In this document: positions 28,546 to 43,500 of the stretch, in pieces
How positions within the stretch are numbered: position 1 is the stretch's first letter
Layout of the letters: the number at the start of each line of letters is the position of its first letter
NCBI GenBank assembly: GCA_030141605.1
Contig: JAQGDQ010000052.1
Location: 558,001-622,000 of the forward strand
Length of the DNA: 64,000 nt
Direction of reading: 5' to 3'
Source: Tubiluchus corallicola
Taxonomy: Eukaryota; Priapulida; Priapulimorpha; Priapulimorphida; Tubiluchidae
Position numbers and translations under genes: made by a program
The notes under the pieces: model-generated
Told to the model about the DNA's origin: nothing
The model's database searches: none
What the model saw: only the letters and a program-made list of their open reading frames with translations

Positions 28546-31500
28546 CTATAAAATTTTTTTATTAGAACCAGCACCAAATCATGTATCATTTTGCTTAATT
28601 AGCTACTTAAACAAGTACAAAATAACTGAAGAATAGGTGTACAATTTAACAACAATTCATCTTAAATATGCAATCGGTCAGTTGAATGGCACATTACTAT
28701 TGCATGCTACTGCAAAGCTAGTGTAACAAATGGCTATTATTCAATTTGAAAATCTTAAATATTATTTTATTATTAGTTTTTTATTGCTAAAATGTCACAT
28801 ACGATGTAAACATAAAATTAAAATCACATTTACATTAAATCAGTTATGAAAACTGATCAAAAGCAATAGTATCAAAACTAAAAGGCCTACAAACTCAACT
28901 TAGACATTTCGCTCATTTTACAGGTCCTTTTACGGTACAAATATTTTTTACATGAATCTTATGTATGTGCTAGTACTCTATGCTAAGATAATTTAAGTCA
29001 GCATTATGGTCACTGTTAGCATTATGATCTGTTGTTATTTGTTGTTGTTATTTTTTGCGAGTTCTGACAAAATTCCAGACTGATCACAGGCTCTTGTTAT
29101 GGGTGTCTGTAACTTTCTACCAAAATTATATCTGCACTCTTGCATTGATGAGTCACATTTGAATTACCCAGTCATGGTAATTTAGAAGGAAAATCAGATA
29201 AAGGCAGAGATTAAATTAATGACTTTTAATTCTGACAAGAATTTTGTGCAGAAAAAACGATAAATAAATTAACTCATCAAGCACTGAACTTATATTGTGC
29301 ATATTTTTTCATTATTTCATTTTAATTTATCCATTCTGCTTAACCATGAAAGAGAAAGTGCCATCGAAAATTTATGAGGGGTTCTGTGAATAAGAATTTA
29401 AGCCATTATTCTTATGTTTTCAGTTCTCACATTTTTATTAGCAGTTATTGCTTTCTTTTTTGTTATGCAATTTTCACTAGATTATTAAAGTATGATTGCC
29501 TTACTTGTCATCATCTGACTATGTTCCTAATTTTTTTATTTAATGTCAAATATAAGTATCAATTTTTAATCACAAGTGTTACAATAGTATAGCAACAATT
29601 TAAAATGGTCGTCACTAATCAGTGGGTAGCTGACTAGATGACCAATTTGTCTTTTGCTGCCCTTGCGTATATGAGGCAGGATAAAATAAAGGTAATGTTT
29701 CGTTAAGCGAAAATGCATATATCGGCTTTCATCATACACATGTAATAAGGTTTGTTTAAAATGCACAGAAGTAAAGAATCTTTTCATGCAGTTTGACTTT
29801 GACGTTAATCATATCATGATTACATGAAACATCCTAATTTCTTGGCATGAGCTTCTTTAATGCCCAAAATCAGTATCATTTAACTACGGTTGTGAAACAC
29901 ACATAACAACTCTGCTACTCCAATTGATTCACCTTTGATTATCAAAATTAAATATTGGTATGTTCAGAAAAAGTAATGCACCATTCTTTATTTCACAGCA
30001 AATTTTACACCATATTTGCAGAGCAGATACTCCAAATGAAGGAATCTTAGAGAATTGTTAAATAATTTCAATGAATGTGATGGCCAAACTCAGAATTATT
30101 ACTTTTTGCTTGAATTAGCATTTAAACTTTACTAATTAAAATTAGTAAGAATGTGAATTAAAAATAAGGTAAGATTCTGCTTCTGTGACAAGAAATGCCT
30201 TAGGTGACGGCAACTGTTTCATGTTTACAAGTCAAAATGGAAGTGACGTGGGTGTTCATGCTCATACCTCCAACTGGTCTCCAAATGGCTGTGCCTAAAT
30301 GTCCTATACCTCCTACTTAACATGAATGACAATTTTCATTTCAATTCAAGATGCAGAGTAGATTTTATAGATTAAAATATTCAGTGATACTGGATGTGAA
30401 GTAACAAATGTATTACTGTGAAGTAAGCTGTTACTAGCCATCACGGTGGTATGATCACAGATTTTTGTATATGATTTTCTGATGTATCATTTTAAGAATT
30501 TAATGCTGTTGGAATTTAATGCTAAGAAGGCACAAAAGACTAGTTAACAAGATTATACAATTGTGGTGCAATCAACAAGCTATTCAACAACAATACTCAC
30601 CTTCTCTTTTTTTCCTGCCTTTGTCAGATTGTGTTTTTGTTGTTGTGGTTTCATTATCATTGCCCTCATAAGTTTCTGCAACAGGTGGAAGCTCACTTCC
30701 TTCAGGAATAGGTTCAGAAATTATAGACGTCCCACCAATTTGTTCACCCATTTCCTGCAGTTTCTTCATAATTTCCATGCCTATGTTTTGTTGATGATTC
30801 ACAAGGATATCTAGTTCATCTTTTATCAGTTCAGCTCTGCACTTTTTCATAAAGATACCGGAAGAATCGACACATCTACCGATAACGTTGAAATTGCTTT
30901 CAATCACTGATATGTTTATCTTTGCAAGTTCACTTATAGGCAAGGCAAGAATAAGGCAACCAAGTGAGGACACAAAATCCGATGCCCAATTTTCTGGCGA
31001 GCTAAACAGAAAAGATACTTAGTTGCTTCATTAGGTTTCTTGAATATCTCAAAAAATACTAATATTTCACACTGAAAAAATCATTTTTACAAAAAACAAT
31101 GAAGAATTTTTTGAATAATTTTGTTCAGCAAATTTGGTGCACTTTCTGTATTAGAATAAATACACATGCATTTTTATAAACACATTAAGCTAAACGACAG
31201 TCCGAGATTACGGATGATTTCATACCCATAAACATTTACTAGTGAATCAGCTAGCACTACTCTAGCTTTTCCATTAAAACACAAAGATCCCAAAATGTCC
31301 AATGAATGACCCAGAACAGAAACGGATGTATTTGAGATAGCAATTACTGGCAAGCTGCTAATAAGCTCTTTCAGATTCAGAACATGTTGTCGCATTCGCA
31401 GATCTTCATAACCCTACATGGAAAAATATGAAAAGTGTGAAAAATTATTTGATATTGAGTTAGACTTAATTTATATCAATACTTTCATGTTTTTCGATTA

Positions 31501-34500
31501 TTTCATGTCGTGGCATATTTTGAACTAATCGGTATAATCAGATTACTGAAAGTGTGAAAGAAGTTCAACTTACAGAAGCGAAAGTTAAAAACAGAGTCAG
31601 GATAGGCTGACTTCCAAAAGAAATCGGAAAGAAACTATAGCCTTTAGTTTCACATCAACACAGTTTGTATGCCTTCCAAACAAATACAAAAAACTATATA
31701 ACACTTTCAACAATATTTAAAGAAGGGCATGATGGCAAAAAAACCAAGATGGTCATCTTGTTGGCCATCAATAAATAGCGAAATTTCTAATCGAGGCTTG
31801 GCAAGTGAGCATTTCAATATCAAAAAAATAAAGAAGGTGGGCAAAGACCTAATCAAAATTAAACTGATGGCGAACAATTGTAGAAAATACAATATTATCA
31901 TGCAAAACAAAAGTGAAAAACAAAAATAACTAATTGACAATGTTTCTGATGTGGTCAGAAACTGAAGATTTTACAGACAATAGCTTCAAATTTCGGCCTT
32001 GTAGAGATGCTAGCCTTTTGCTTGAAAATTATAATTTAGAATTTTATTGAATTCTCATTGTTGGCCAATTACATAGGAACTGCGCTTCACAACGAAATCA
32101 CAGCTTTCAACTTTTTAACCCATGACCCACGGTTCAGAAGTCAACTAATTGTGGCATAACTTATAACATCAAAGTTCCCTATTTTGCCCCTGCTGTGGTC
32201 ACAAGTAAAACAATCTCGGCAGAACTGATAAGATTCAATTTGCGTCATTGAGACCTCTCATTTGATGTAATACAAGCTAGCTCGGTTGACATTGGGATAA
32301 ATTTGTCTCGCCGACCCCCATTTTATGCTCTAGAGGGGTTGCAGGTTAACAATGCTCATTGCGAAATAATACCATCTATTCGCCTCATCGAGACCTTTCA
32401 TTTGATATGCTACAATTGCTCAACACTCGCTGCACTTCTGTTCCCGACTGCCATTTTTCAGATTTTGCCCCCATACAGGGGTCAGTGGTCAACCAATCTC
32501 GAAGGTAATTGTTACCAATCAACTTGCCTCACCGAGACCTTTGAAAGGCTTTGATTTAATATACTAGAAGCTAGTTCTGGTTGACAATGGAAAGGATTTG
32601 TCTCCTCGACCCCTATTCTGCCCTATGTGGGTTAACGATCCTCATTGTAACCTATATCATTCTATTCGCCTCATCGCGACCTTTCATTTGATGTGCTACA
32701 ATGCACCATTGTTCAACACCCAGTGCATTTCTGTTTGCACCCACCCCAAATTTTCAGTTTTTGCCTCCCTAGCACAAAATTTACCTAGGCACGCATATCC
32801 CAATGATGGACAAGGGTGCAACCCCACCTAGCATCGTACCAAATATTGTGGCCCAAGCATATCTCATGATGGACAAGGATGCAACCCACCTAGCAACATA
32901 CCAAATATTGTGGCCCTAGCTCAAAAACTATGGGAGTAGATAGAGCATAAAAAAAAATAAATGAAGACCTTCATTCCAGGACCGTTGACCTGGCAACTCG
33001 GGTCACGTGTATACAAAGATAACTTTACCCAGAGAGTGTATCTTGTGAGTTTTGTGTCCCTAGCTCTCAGAGTATGTAAAAGGTCACCAATTTCGGAACG
33101 CAAATTTTGCAGTTAAGCCCCTCCCTCGGGCATTTAAACCTTGTCTGATTTTAAAAACCTACCGCACAGTACACAAATACTTGTGAAAAAATTCAAAACT
33201 GAAAGCCCTAAGAGATGCAACCTAAAGAAAAAACTGACCAATGCGCATTGCCCTTCCCCCTTAACCAGTGGTCACCACACTGTGGTTCGTTCCACGCCAA
33301 GAGCTACTAACCCTGTGAGTTTGGTGATCCCAGCTTGCAAGGCTTACAAGTTATTAAGCGTTAAAATAAACTAGACTGTGTTTATGACAAAGTCATAAAT
33401 TTAAGATTCTGCATTATGACCAAAATTCCAACTGCTGACTATGAAAAATCTATGCTGACTTGATATCTTTTTCAAGATCACAATTTTGCTATTGCTGGAT
33501 TCTCCATGCTTGATTACCTAGGAAATCCATTTTAACACTTTTGACCAGGCCAAGCCCACTTTGCGAGAAACACTTATTGTACCCACCTACCTACCAGCAA
33601 ATGCATTAACATCGACTCCTAGTTAAATGATGTAAGAGGAGTTAAGAGACACTGCTGTTTGCTCTAATTTTCACATTCTGCCTCCTAACTTGGTACAACG
33701 TCTGTGTGTTTAATGCACACCTATCCTACAAGACCCAAATACCTGCGAAAAAAAATTTGAATTTAACTCAAAGCCTTAAGAGGAGATGAGAAACACAGAA
33801 AAATTGAACAGTGGCCAGTGTCAATGACAATTTGATCCAAGGTCAAATGTTATTATACCAATGTTAGTGCCCCCACCTCAGTTGCCTACATAATTCTAGC
33901 TCTTACAGTTACAGTGTTATTGATCAGACAACATTTTAAAACTTTCGCCCATGTCACATGACCTGGCCGAGCCCACTTTTTAAGAAAGACTCGATGTACA
34001 TCTTCAATGACTCACCTACCCACACATGCAAACATTGACTCCTTGTCCAATGCTATAAAGGGAGTTATGTGACAAAGTCAGTCACCCTAATTTTCACATT
34101 TTCGGTCCTGCTGCTATAACCTTTGACCCAGAGGTCACTACTCCTAGACAGTTTTGTGTCTACCCATATTAGGTGCCCACCCTGTAAGTTTCATTACTTT
34201 AGGTTCTTATACATATGGAGTTACTGACCAGGCTCCATTTTAACACTTTCGACATGTCACGTGACCAGGCCACTCCCACTTTTCGAAAAATCTTTAATGC
34301 ACATCTACATCCACTCATGTACACATGCATAAGCATTAATTCCTAGTCCAATGCTGTAAGAGGAGTTGAGCAACAAAGCCTGTTTTTAAACTTACTGAAT
34401 AAGAGATAAAATTGTAAAAAAATTAAGCAAATGGTTAAGGCAACCTGAAATTATGTTACATAATGTGTTAATTATACATCTTATACATAGTATTCAATCA

Positions 34501-37500
34501 TGGTTTTAAAAATTTAGAAAAATATGATATTTATGATTAAGGTGTTTGATATTATACACCTGATATTATACACCTGATATTATACACACTTTATAATATG
34601 AGATTATAGCAAAAACTTTATTAAACAATGCTGATGTATTGATAAACTAGTACAATGTTTGAAAAAGAAACTTTTTAATGTTAAATTTATGTTTAATTAT
34701 CGATAATAATACAGACAGACATAATTAGTGAAGGATTAGACTAATAATAGGGAGCCCGAACAAAAGTAAAGAAAGCCAGTTAACCAACCTGTCCGGCAGT
34801 ATTTATTCACAAATGTATAATTATATACTATAAATTGGCAAACAATATCATTTTTCATGCTTAATTGACACTCTATTTGTATATTAAAATCAAACTATTT
34901 GGCTCGGCTAATACTTGGTGTCAGGATTTGACATGAATTTCAAACACCAGTGGCAGTAGTTTACCATTCAAAGAGGATCATCCAGATTTAAAGAACAGTA
35001 AACCTACGGCTGAATCAAGACTGGAAGGTCTCAAGACAAGGGCTTCAGAAGAGTCCTGAGCTACATGCTAAATATAGTGCTGAAATCAGCAACTTGCTTA
35101 AAAACGGCTGGGCAGAAGAAGTAAGCAAAGAAGAAGAGCCTATTGAAGGTAAAGTGAGGTACCTACCGCACTTTCCTGTCTTCAACCCTAATCGCCTAGT
35201 TCTTGCTGTTCAGGGAAGTTTAATGGAGTATATCTGAATTTTGCAGGGACCAGATTTGACTAACAGCCTTACTGGAGTCCTGTTTCGTTTCGCGAAAAGA
35301 GAATTGGAGTCATGGCCGATATCGAGACAATGTTCCATCATGTCCATGTTAGACCAGAGGACAGAGATGTGCTAAGGTTCTTATACTGGAAAGACAGCAA
35401 GCAAGATGACGACATCATAACATATAGAATGACAGTACACCCGTTTCGCGGTGTCTGGTTACCAAGTATATCTTCGTTTGCGTTATGCCAGACAGCAATA
35501 GACAATGAAGCATATTTTGAACCAGAAGTCATTCAATCTGTCTTCAGGAACTCCTTTGTGGTGACAGAATTGGATGCTGTCAAGCTGATTCAAGACATTA
35601 CTGATCTTCTTCATGAAGGCGGCTTCAGAGAAATCAAGGATGTTGACTTACAAACTGACTGTTTGTCAAAACATAGAGCATTAGGTGTTGTTTGGGATCT
35701 TGAGACCAATATGCTTTGTGTTCAGATCAAAGAAAACAAAAAGCCAAAGACAAGACAAGGTCTTCCAGTATATTATCACATGCCAATGATCCCTTGAGAT
35801 ATCTTTCTCCCTAAGTACTTTGTGCTAGGCTTTTATTTCAGGAGGCTACTGCGAGACATAGGCAGATCTGGGATGAACCTCTTGACCCCGACATTCAGGC
35901 AAAAGCAGCACTTCTTTGCATATTCAACTTTACCTCCAAGCCTGTCATGAAGACTTTATCGCTGAAAGATTTAGAAGATGCCGAGCAAGAAATTATTCAA
36001 TGCATATAAAGAAAGTATTCCAGCCAAGTATAGGGCACTGCACAAAAGAGAAGTTTCGGTTTCCAATTTACCCATTGGATCCTGTCATGTCCAGCCACCA
36101 AGTACTTGTTACAGGGGGACGTGTGTAAAATGCTAATCTTGCTGACTGTGCTAAGCATCCAGTTCTGCTACCTAAGCATCCGTACTCAGAGTTAACTGTT
36201 CTTTAGTATCATGAGATGAATGGTTACACTGGGAAAGCACATGTGATGTCTCTTCTCATGCAAAAATATTGGATCTTGGAGCTTAAGAGTTTTACTCAAA
36301 TGTGTACTCTGTGAATGTAGGCTATGTCGTTTGAAGCAAGGGCATGTTGATGCAGCAGCAAATGGCAGACCTGCTTAAAGAGAGAGTAACAGTTGCAGCC
36401 CTATTTGAAAATGTAGGGCTAGACTGCTTTGGGCTGTATCGAGTTAAACGAGGCAGAACTTGTGCAAAACATTATGGCTTGATCATCACATGCATGGCTA
36501 CGTGAGTGTTACACATAGAAGTGTTATACACCATGGAAACCGATTCCTTGATTTCTGGACTGCACTTCATTAGCAGACGAGGAGAGCCCAGAACAATAAG
36601 ATCAGACTGCGGCACGAACTACATTGGCGCTGATCGTAAGCTACGAAAATCTGTTGATGCTTGGAATGAAGACCAGAGACTAGTAAAGGAGCTGCAAAAA
36701 AAGAACAGTGATTAGTGTTTCAACCCTCCAACCTCTCCTCAAACAGGCGGATTTTGGAAGAAATTGATTACAGGTATTAAAAGGGTTTTGCCCTTTGTAA
36801 TAGAGAGGCAGACCCTGAATGATGAAGCCTTACATACGCTGTTCTGCATAAATTAGAACATGCTGAATAGTCGCCCAATGATGGCCCCCTATCTGATGAT
36901 GCTAGAGAGAGCGAAACTTTAACACCAAATCATTTGCTACTACTTCGTGCTGGACCAGTCTTGCCATCTGAAAGTTTCATCTCTGATGAGAAAAACAACA
37001 TAGACGTAGGAGACGTAGTTTTAATTAAAGAAGAAAATGTTTCACTCAATCAGTGGTCTCTTGATAGAATTCGGCAACTGGATCCCTGCTTCGTCAGAGT
37101 AGTAACAATGAAAATGCAATCAGGGAGCAAAAAAGACATGTCAATAGGCTGTGCTTGATTGAGGGGGCATGTAATTAATTGAAAGTAGTTTGGTAAATGC
37201 TCCTGGTATTCCGCATGTAAGAGGGCGGTTCATGATTCTTCCTGAATTTCAAACACCAGGTGGCAGTAGCTTAAGGCAGGTATAAAGGCCAAGTATTGCA
37301 CCATGATGAACACCACGAACAACTGCACGTAGATCAAAATAATAATTACTTAATGAAGTAAAGTGCTGTCAATTGTGCAAATATGATCTGAAAAGATCAG
37401 GTACATGTCCACGAACTCAGTAACGCTCAAGTTTTTCAGTAATATTTTGTGATTAACAATGCCATATGCTTTTGTAAGGTTAAGGAAGATGCCACATGTA

Positions 37501-40500
37501 AGAACGCTGTCAACAATTACTGCAATAGAATTTGTGCAAAAATGGATTTAAATCATGCAAAATACTAACCACATGTTGAATATATAGCATTCCTAACTTT
37601 TGCCTCTTCGCCTTAGACGTAACGTGATACACATGAATATCCAAATTTCCAATTGAGCTAATAGCATACAAACATGCATCTTTACTCATCATTTTCAATG
37701 TATCCATTCTAAAAAAATGAAGTTGTAATGCATTTAAAGGAAATTAGCAAAGGTAAACACAAAGCATTCTTACAATTAGATAGAGTAAAACAAAACATAA
37801 TTATCTAAAATGGTAATTAAGAACACAAAAATAGCAGGAGCATCGGTTTGTCTACTAAACGCCAGTGAGCAGTTTTGGATTAGACCTCTTTTAGTATTTT
37901 CAAGAGTGAATCATTGTCACTGAAACAGTAGCATTACAGAAAAAATTTGATACTAGTGAACATAGGACAAGAGAGGTCACCTGAACTGACACACACATCC
38001 CAAACACCAAAGCTCACATGTTTAGACCAGCATTTTGTATTATAGATTGGATACTGGTCATGCAAAAGCATGTGATTTATTAATTTGTGCAATTTTACAA
38101 ATAATTGTAGAACTTTTTACAGCAACACATTGTGGAATCATCTCCTAACATCAAAAAAAAACTTTTTTATATCCATTTCTAGGCAAAAAATAAATTAGAA
38201 TATTCCATAAAATTACTAAAAAAAACTGCAGAGTATTGGGTGATCTGACATCTATTAGTCAAAAAGCCTATAAGTCCATTCTTTATGGAAACTGTCAGAG
38301 ACTTTGTTATACCTCGTGAGTAGCATGTGACTCACTCAAGCAAGATATGATGCTTTTTGCAAATAGGAAAATGTAAACTTAACATTGCTTTGTTTTCAAA
38401 TAAAATTTGAAACTTTAGCAAAAGTGGATCAAGCCATCTCCTACCATGGTCCCATATCAATCAAGCCTCTTTTCAGAATTTGTAAGTCGGTTTGATGGAG
38501 AAAGTGTTAAATATAGCTACTTACTACTGTGGTTGTACTAAACTTAAATTAAAACGTTAAAACCTAATAAATCTAACTTGAAAACCAGTAGCTTTGGTTC
38601 AATGCATCCCAGTTAAGCCCTTCAATTTTAAAACTAACTTATATAACAGAGAGTGGTGACTGTAAAATTGCCGTTTGAATGGTCTTCAAAAATACTAGTT
38701 AAGTAGCATTTCAAGTAAAAGTTCACCAAATAGGTAGCAAACATTAGAGGTTTGATTATTTAGATGGGTACTTCTACTTCAACTCTTGGTATTAATATAT
38801 AGTAACCAACTTACGGTAATTGAGAAATAAGTTCTCCCCCCATCACCAAAAGATCAGTGATTGTTAGTTTTTCCGGATAATGTTCGTTTTCAATTTCCAG
38901 TCTTAATAAATTAATCATTGTTAAGATGCATTTCAGCTGAAATTACAAAAATAATTCAAACATGGTTGTTTTTAGAACATGGTAAACCATTATACATGTA
39001 AAAGTATTTATGCTTTTATTTTGACTGTTCAGCTTAAGTAAAAATGCTATGTTGAAATTAAGTTAAGAATTATTACAAAATTCTTATGAACAATAAAAGA
39101 CTTCCAAAAGATCCAATCTAAAAAATGCATATCCTATAAGTGATGCTGTTGTGAGATTGCAGTATTACAATAATTCTCCAGATTAAAATTAAGCAAATGT
39201 GGAAATTCAGTTTTTTAAAGACTTAGTGTCTAGTTTCATAAACATTTGAAAACAAATATTACTTACTGTATTTGATGTGAGTTTTACAAAGTCATTCTTT
39301 GCTATGCGAAGAAGACCATAGATATCATCTATGTGTAGCTTACTTAGGATATCACAGTTTAGACCAGGCAGCAGACTTTTATATTTAGTAAGAGTTTCCA
39401 GGGAATAATCCTCTAGTTTTGATAACACTGACACAGACTGTATAAACAAAGAATAATTCATTTCAAAGTTTTTGTCATTTAATAGTTTTATTAGCACTAT
39501 TTTTATAGCAAATCCTACAAAAAGTATAAAGAATGATGGAAGGCTAATTAAGGTGAGGACTACCTACTATACTATTTAGGCTATTCTCCCAATATGGGCT
39601 CCCTAAAAGCAGTAGCACAGCTACATAAATTCTATGTAGAATCAGTCTTGTTCTACAAGTAGATTCTACAATGAAAAAAGGTTGAGAATCACAGTAGAAA
39701 AAAGGTGACATACTGCATTGATTCTGCATAGACTGTTCTGAGGATGCTACAAAGTAGATTAACATTGTAGAAAGTCTGCTTGCTTAGCATCTACAATAGA
39801 AATAGTGTGAATTGTATGGGGGAATTATCATATAATGATATAGTTTTTTAACGGATATTTGTAGGCATTTTGTGAAAAATCTTCAGTAGAGTTGACCTGA
39901 AATTTCTTGTACTGATTTAGCTATGAAACTCATGCATGTGTATAGTTCAAAGAAGCAGCCCAATTATCGAGCCCCGGGGAAACACTTTTGTATCTCTGTA
40001 CAATCGCTAACAATATAGAAGGACGTAAAACTTTTCTCTGTGTTTGTGGTTTGTAAGGTAGCTGAAAGGTTAATTACATAGCAGTTCTGCTGTTTCCATA
40101 AGCTTTAAATTTTGCTATTACAAGCTGTGAGACTTGCAATCAAAGGCTTGAGAATGATCTGTTAGTGCACACCAAGACATTTGTCAAGATCATTGCGTCT
40201 CATAGATTTTTATAGGATTTTTACATAAAGAAGCCATTCAACCCTAGAATAATTAGGCATTAATCGGTTAGAGAAGCGACTGACAGCTGAATTGTCTATG
40301 TCACTGAAGGTCTAAATTACTCTTACCATATTTGAAAGTGAGGACAATAATAAAAACTAAGCGATGTAAAGGAGCACAACATAACAAAGCTTGTCTTGCA
40401 AAGCATTTCATTAGAGTACTCAAACTGAATGAAATTATTTTATGTGCATTAATTTCCACAAATTTGAGTCAAAAAACATCAACGATGGTTGTCCTACATG

Positions 40501-43500
40501 CCATCATTAGCCAGTTTTAGATAGATAGGTAGATAGATAGATATCTTCTTTATTTGCCAATAATTTACATGTCATGTTTAATAGAAAGATCGTAGATAAC
40601 ATGCCAGTTATTTTCAAAAGAAAAATGACGGTAATAGCAATATAAATTAAAAGCTACATGTGCCAAAAAACTCTAATAACTGATCACAGGATAAACACAT
40701 ACAAATAAATAAATACAAACACACATAATTAATCACAAAAGAAACACTAGGCACTATTTCTAAACCTACTAACACAAAGAGATATTAAATTAACATCCAC
40801 ACTGAACTACAAAACCTTTAAAACGAAGTTTAGGCACAAAGGCAACAACACTTAAGCACACAAACATAAAACCATTATGCACAATATACAATATTAAAGT
40901 ATGTTTTCATACAATGTCTATAATTACACAAAACATGTTAATGAGCTGTGGCCTTTACTCAGTATAATCTGGCCAAAAAGTAAGGTGGTATATCATATTT
41001 TGTCATAAAAATTTGTTTCAGTATCTGAATCTATTTAGCTCCAGTGCATTGCTCATTCCATAGAGTTATTGCTGTTCTTGCTAAACATTCGTGACTGTAT
41101 ACATTGCGCGTTATTACTTGAGGAATGCTATGTGTTTTCTGTTTTTTTAATTGTAGGCAACAGAGGGAGTTTTTGTGATTTAAAAGGGATACTGAGGTTG
41201 TTGGCATGTTATTAGAAAAAATAGAGTGTGGTATTTTGTGTAAGATTCAATGGCAGGCATTTTTAGTGTTTTCCTTATTGATTTACTGGACTGTTCATTT
41301 TTATAATTCCTGCGAGCTTTTTTGCCCAGATACCTTTAACATTTACATTTGTACTTAATGAACACAAACTTGTATCATCAAAGTATTGTATCATATCTTT
41401 TCTTGCAGGACCTTTTTAATGTCATTTACATAGAGACAGAATAGTAAAGGACCAAGGATGGTGCCTTGCGGGACTCCTTTACTTAAAGTTATCCATTCTG
41501 AAAAATGCCTGGAATCTAGTTTGACCTGCTGTGAACGTCCTGTCAGATAATACTTGACTAACTTGGTAGCAAATTTATCATTCTCTGTCAATCTAATGAT
41601 AATTTTTTAGAAGTCATGATGATGCAAAAAATTATTTCCAGCTTACTTAGTACAATTATTAAAGAAAAAAACTGTGAATTGCAATTTACCTGGGCCACCG
41701 ATAGCTGTAGCTCTTCTGGTGTTACAGTCTGCTGGATTTGCTCTACATCAGCTAATGATAACTCTTTGAACCATCGCAGGTCTACAAGCTTAATGAGATC
41801 TCTTGCAGTGAAAATTATCATTTCTTTTGCTGCACTTGCAAGCAATTTTTCACCTGTGTTTTTATTGATTGCTTCAATCAGCTACAAAAAAAATATAAGC
41901 AGCAATAAACGGTCTTTACAAAATCTCGTGAACTGGGAGATACATGCGCAGTTACGGGCGAGTGGATGTGTATTTGTACAAATGGCTTGATAACAAAAAC
42001 CACTGTTTCATGCTATACTAAAGTCAGACAGCAACTCTGATTATTCATGATAAGTTTTTTTCAGAAAAGATGCTTGTGTGTATGCACTGATTTTGTTAAT
42101 TTTCCTACAATATTTAGGAAGACCTCTTTATTGTTCCTAAGAAGTTTCACGTTGGCACATTGCCTTGCAATTCTGCAAACCATTTCCTAGTGTAGCAATA
42201 GGGTATGCACAAATAAAAAATAAATACCAGTACATCACTCACCTTATTAAAAATAACAGAAGCCTTAGTTATGTCAATGCCTGTCATTCTGACAGCTTTT
42301 GTCAGAGCTGGCAAGCTGGAAACCATCACTGCAGGTTCTATTTGTGAAAGATTTGTATATGATAAAGAAGTAATGAAAGCCGGATGCATGTCATTCAAAT
42401 TCTGCCAACTTTCATGATGCTCGATGAATGAAATGGCTATATATCGCTTCTGCAATGTAATGTAACATAGCCATTATGTATTTCAATAAAAAACAAAAAA
42501 ACAACCTGTCTCTAAACCATCTGAAGAATAGCTAAAGAGATCTTAATCTTTATAACATGACAATACTAATAAAATTTTTCTACAGAGGGTTTAAAGAAAG
42601 TGAAAATGTTATATAAAAATACGTATGATTAGCAAGAACAGGTCTTAGGAATACAAACAAAAATAAGATGTACCTGTGCTTGTGTTAGTGGCGCCAAAGC
42701 TGCTTCTCTCAAAAATTCACTATCAAACATTTTCTTGTCCACTTGCATAACCAGGGTTTTTTTCAAAATGCCAAATATTCGAGGTATGGCAGCAACATCT
42801 GTTGATGACCAAATCTTAGGGTCTTTTTCAAAAATATCTTTATATGCTACTTCAATGCTAGGCTTGAACTCCTTGAAGAAAATTGTCTTGTTATAATCAT
42901 ACTGTGTCACTTTGAATAGTGATAGAAGAGCAAACTCTAAAATGCACAGCAGTATTTTTTAGCTGAAGAAAAACTAAAGCTTTCTGCATAAATGAAAGTA
43001 CAAAAAGAGAATATAAAGTTAATGTAAACACTAATTTTTTCATACCAATGAAGAAACAATAACCTCCTTTCCCAATCACACTGTTTTTAAAAAATATGGC
43101 TGTGGCCAGCATCAGGTTACATCATCTCTTAAATTGGGACCCACATCTTTCTGTCGAGTGTCCACAATTAGTCTTTCTTTCCCATTTTTGCAACGCACGA
43201 CTAGATCGAAACAAATTCCAGTGACATACAGGCATTGAATACCAAAAGCCAATAGATATACATTTCTAAACCCTGTATAGTGAAATAGAAACACTAGCTA
43301 TTAATGACTTCAGTATAAGTTTCTGCAGCATGTCCCAAAGAGTCATTTGCCGGAGTTCTGTCAATCTTATCATTCGTTGCAGAACTTCTGGTGTTCTGGG
43401 TTACACAGCCAAATCAAAAGAGCTGTGAGGAATTTGGATGCACGTCAAGAAAATAGAAAGAAAATCTTAAGGTAATTTACAGGCTTGATAATGGCCAGAG

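Noticed and set aside
30563-30814. Plus-strand ORF over the furin-site exon
   Set aside because: It lies antisense to exon 31001-30601, which has matching splice phases and family-like content.
41616-41990. 124-residue plus-strand ORF
   Set aside because: Antisense shadow of exon 41881-41690.
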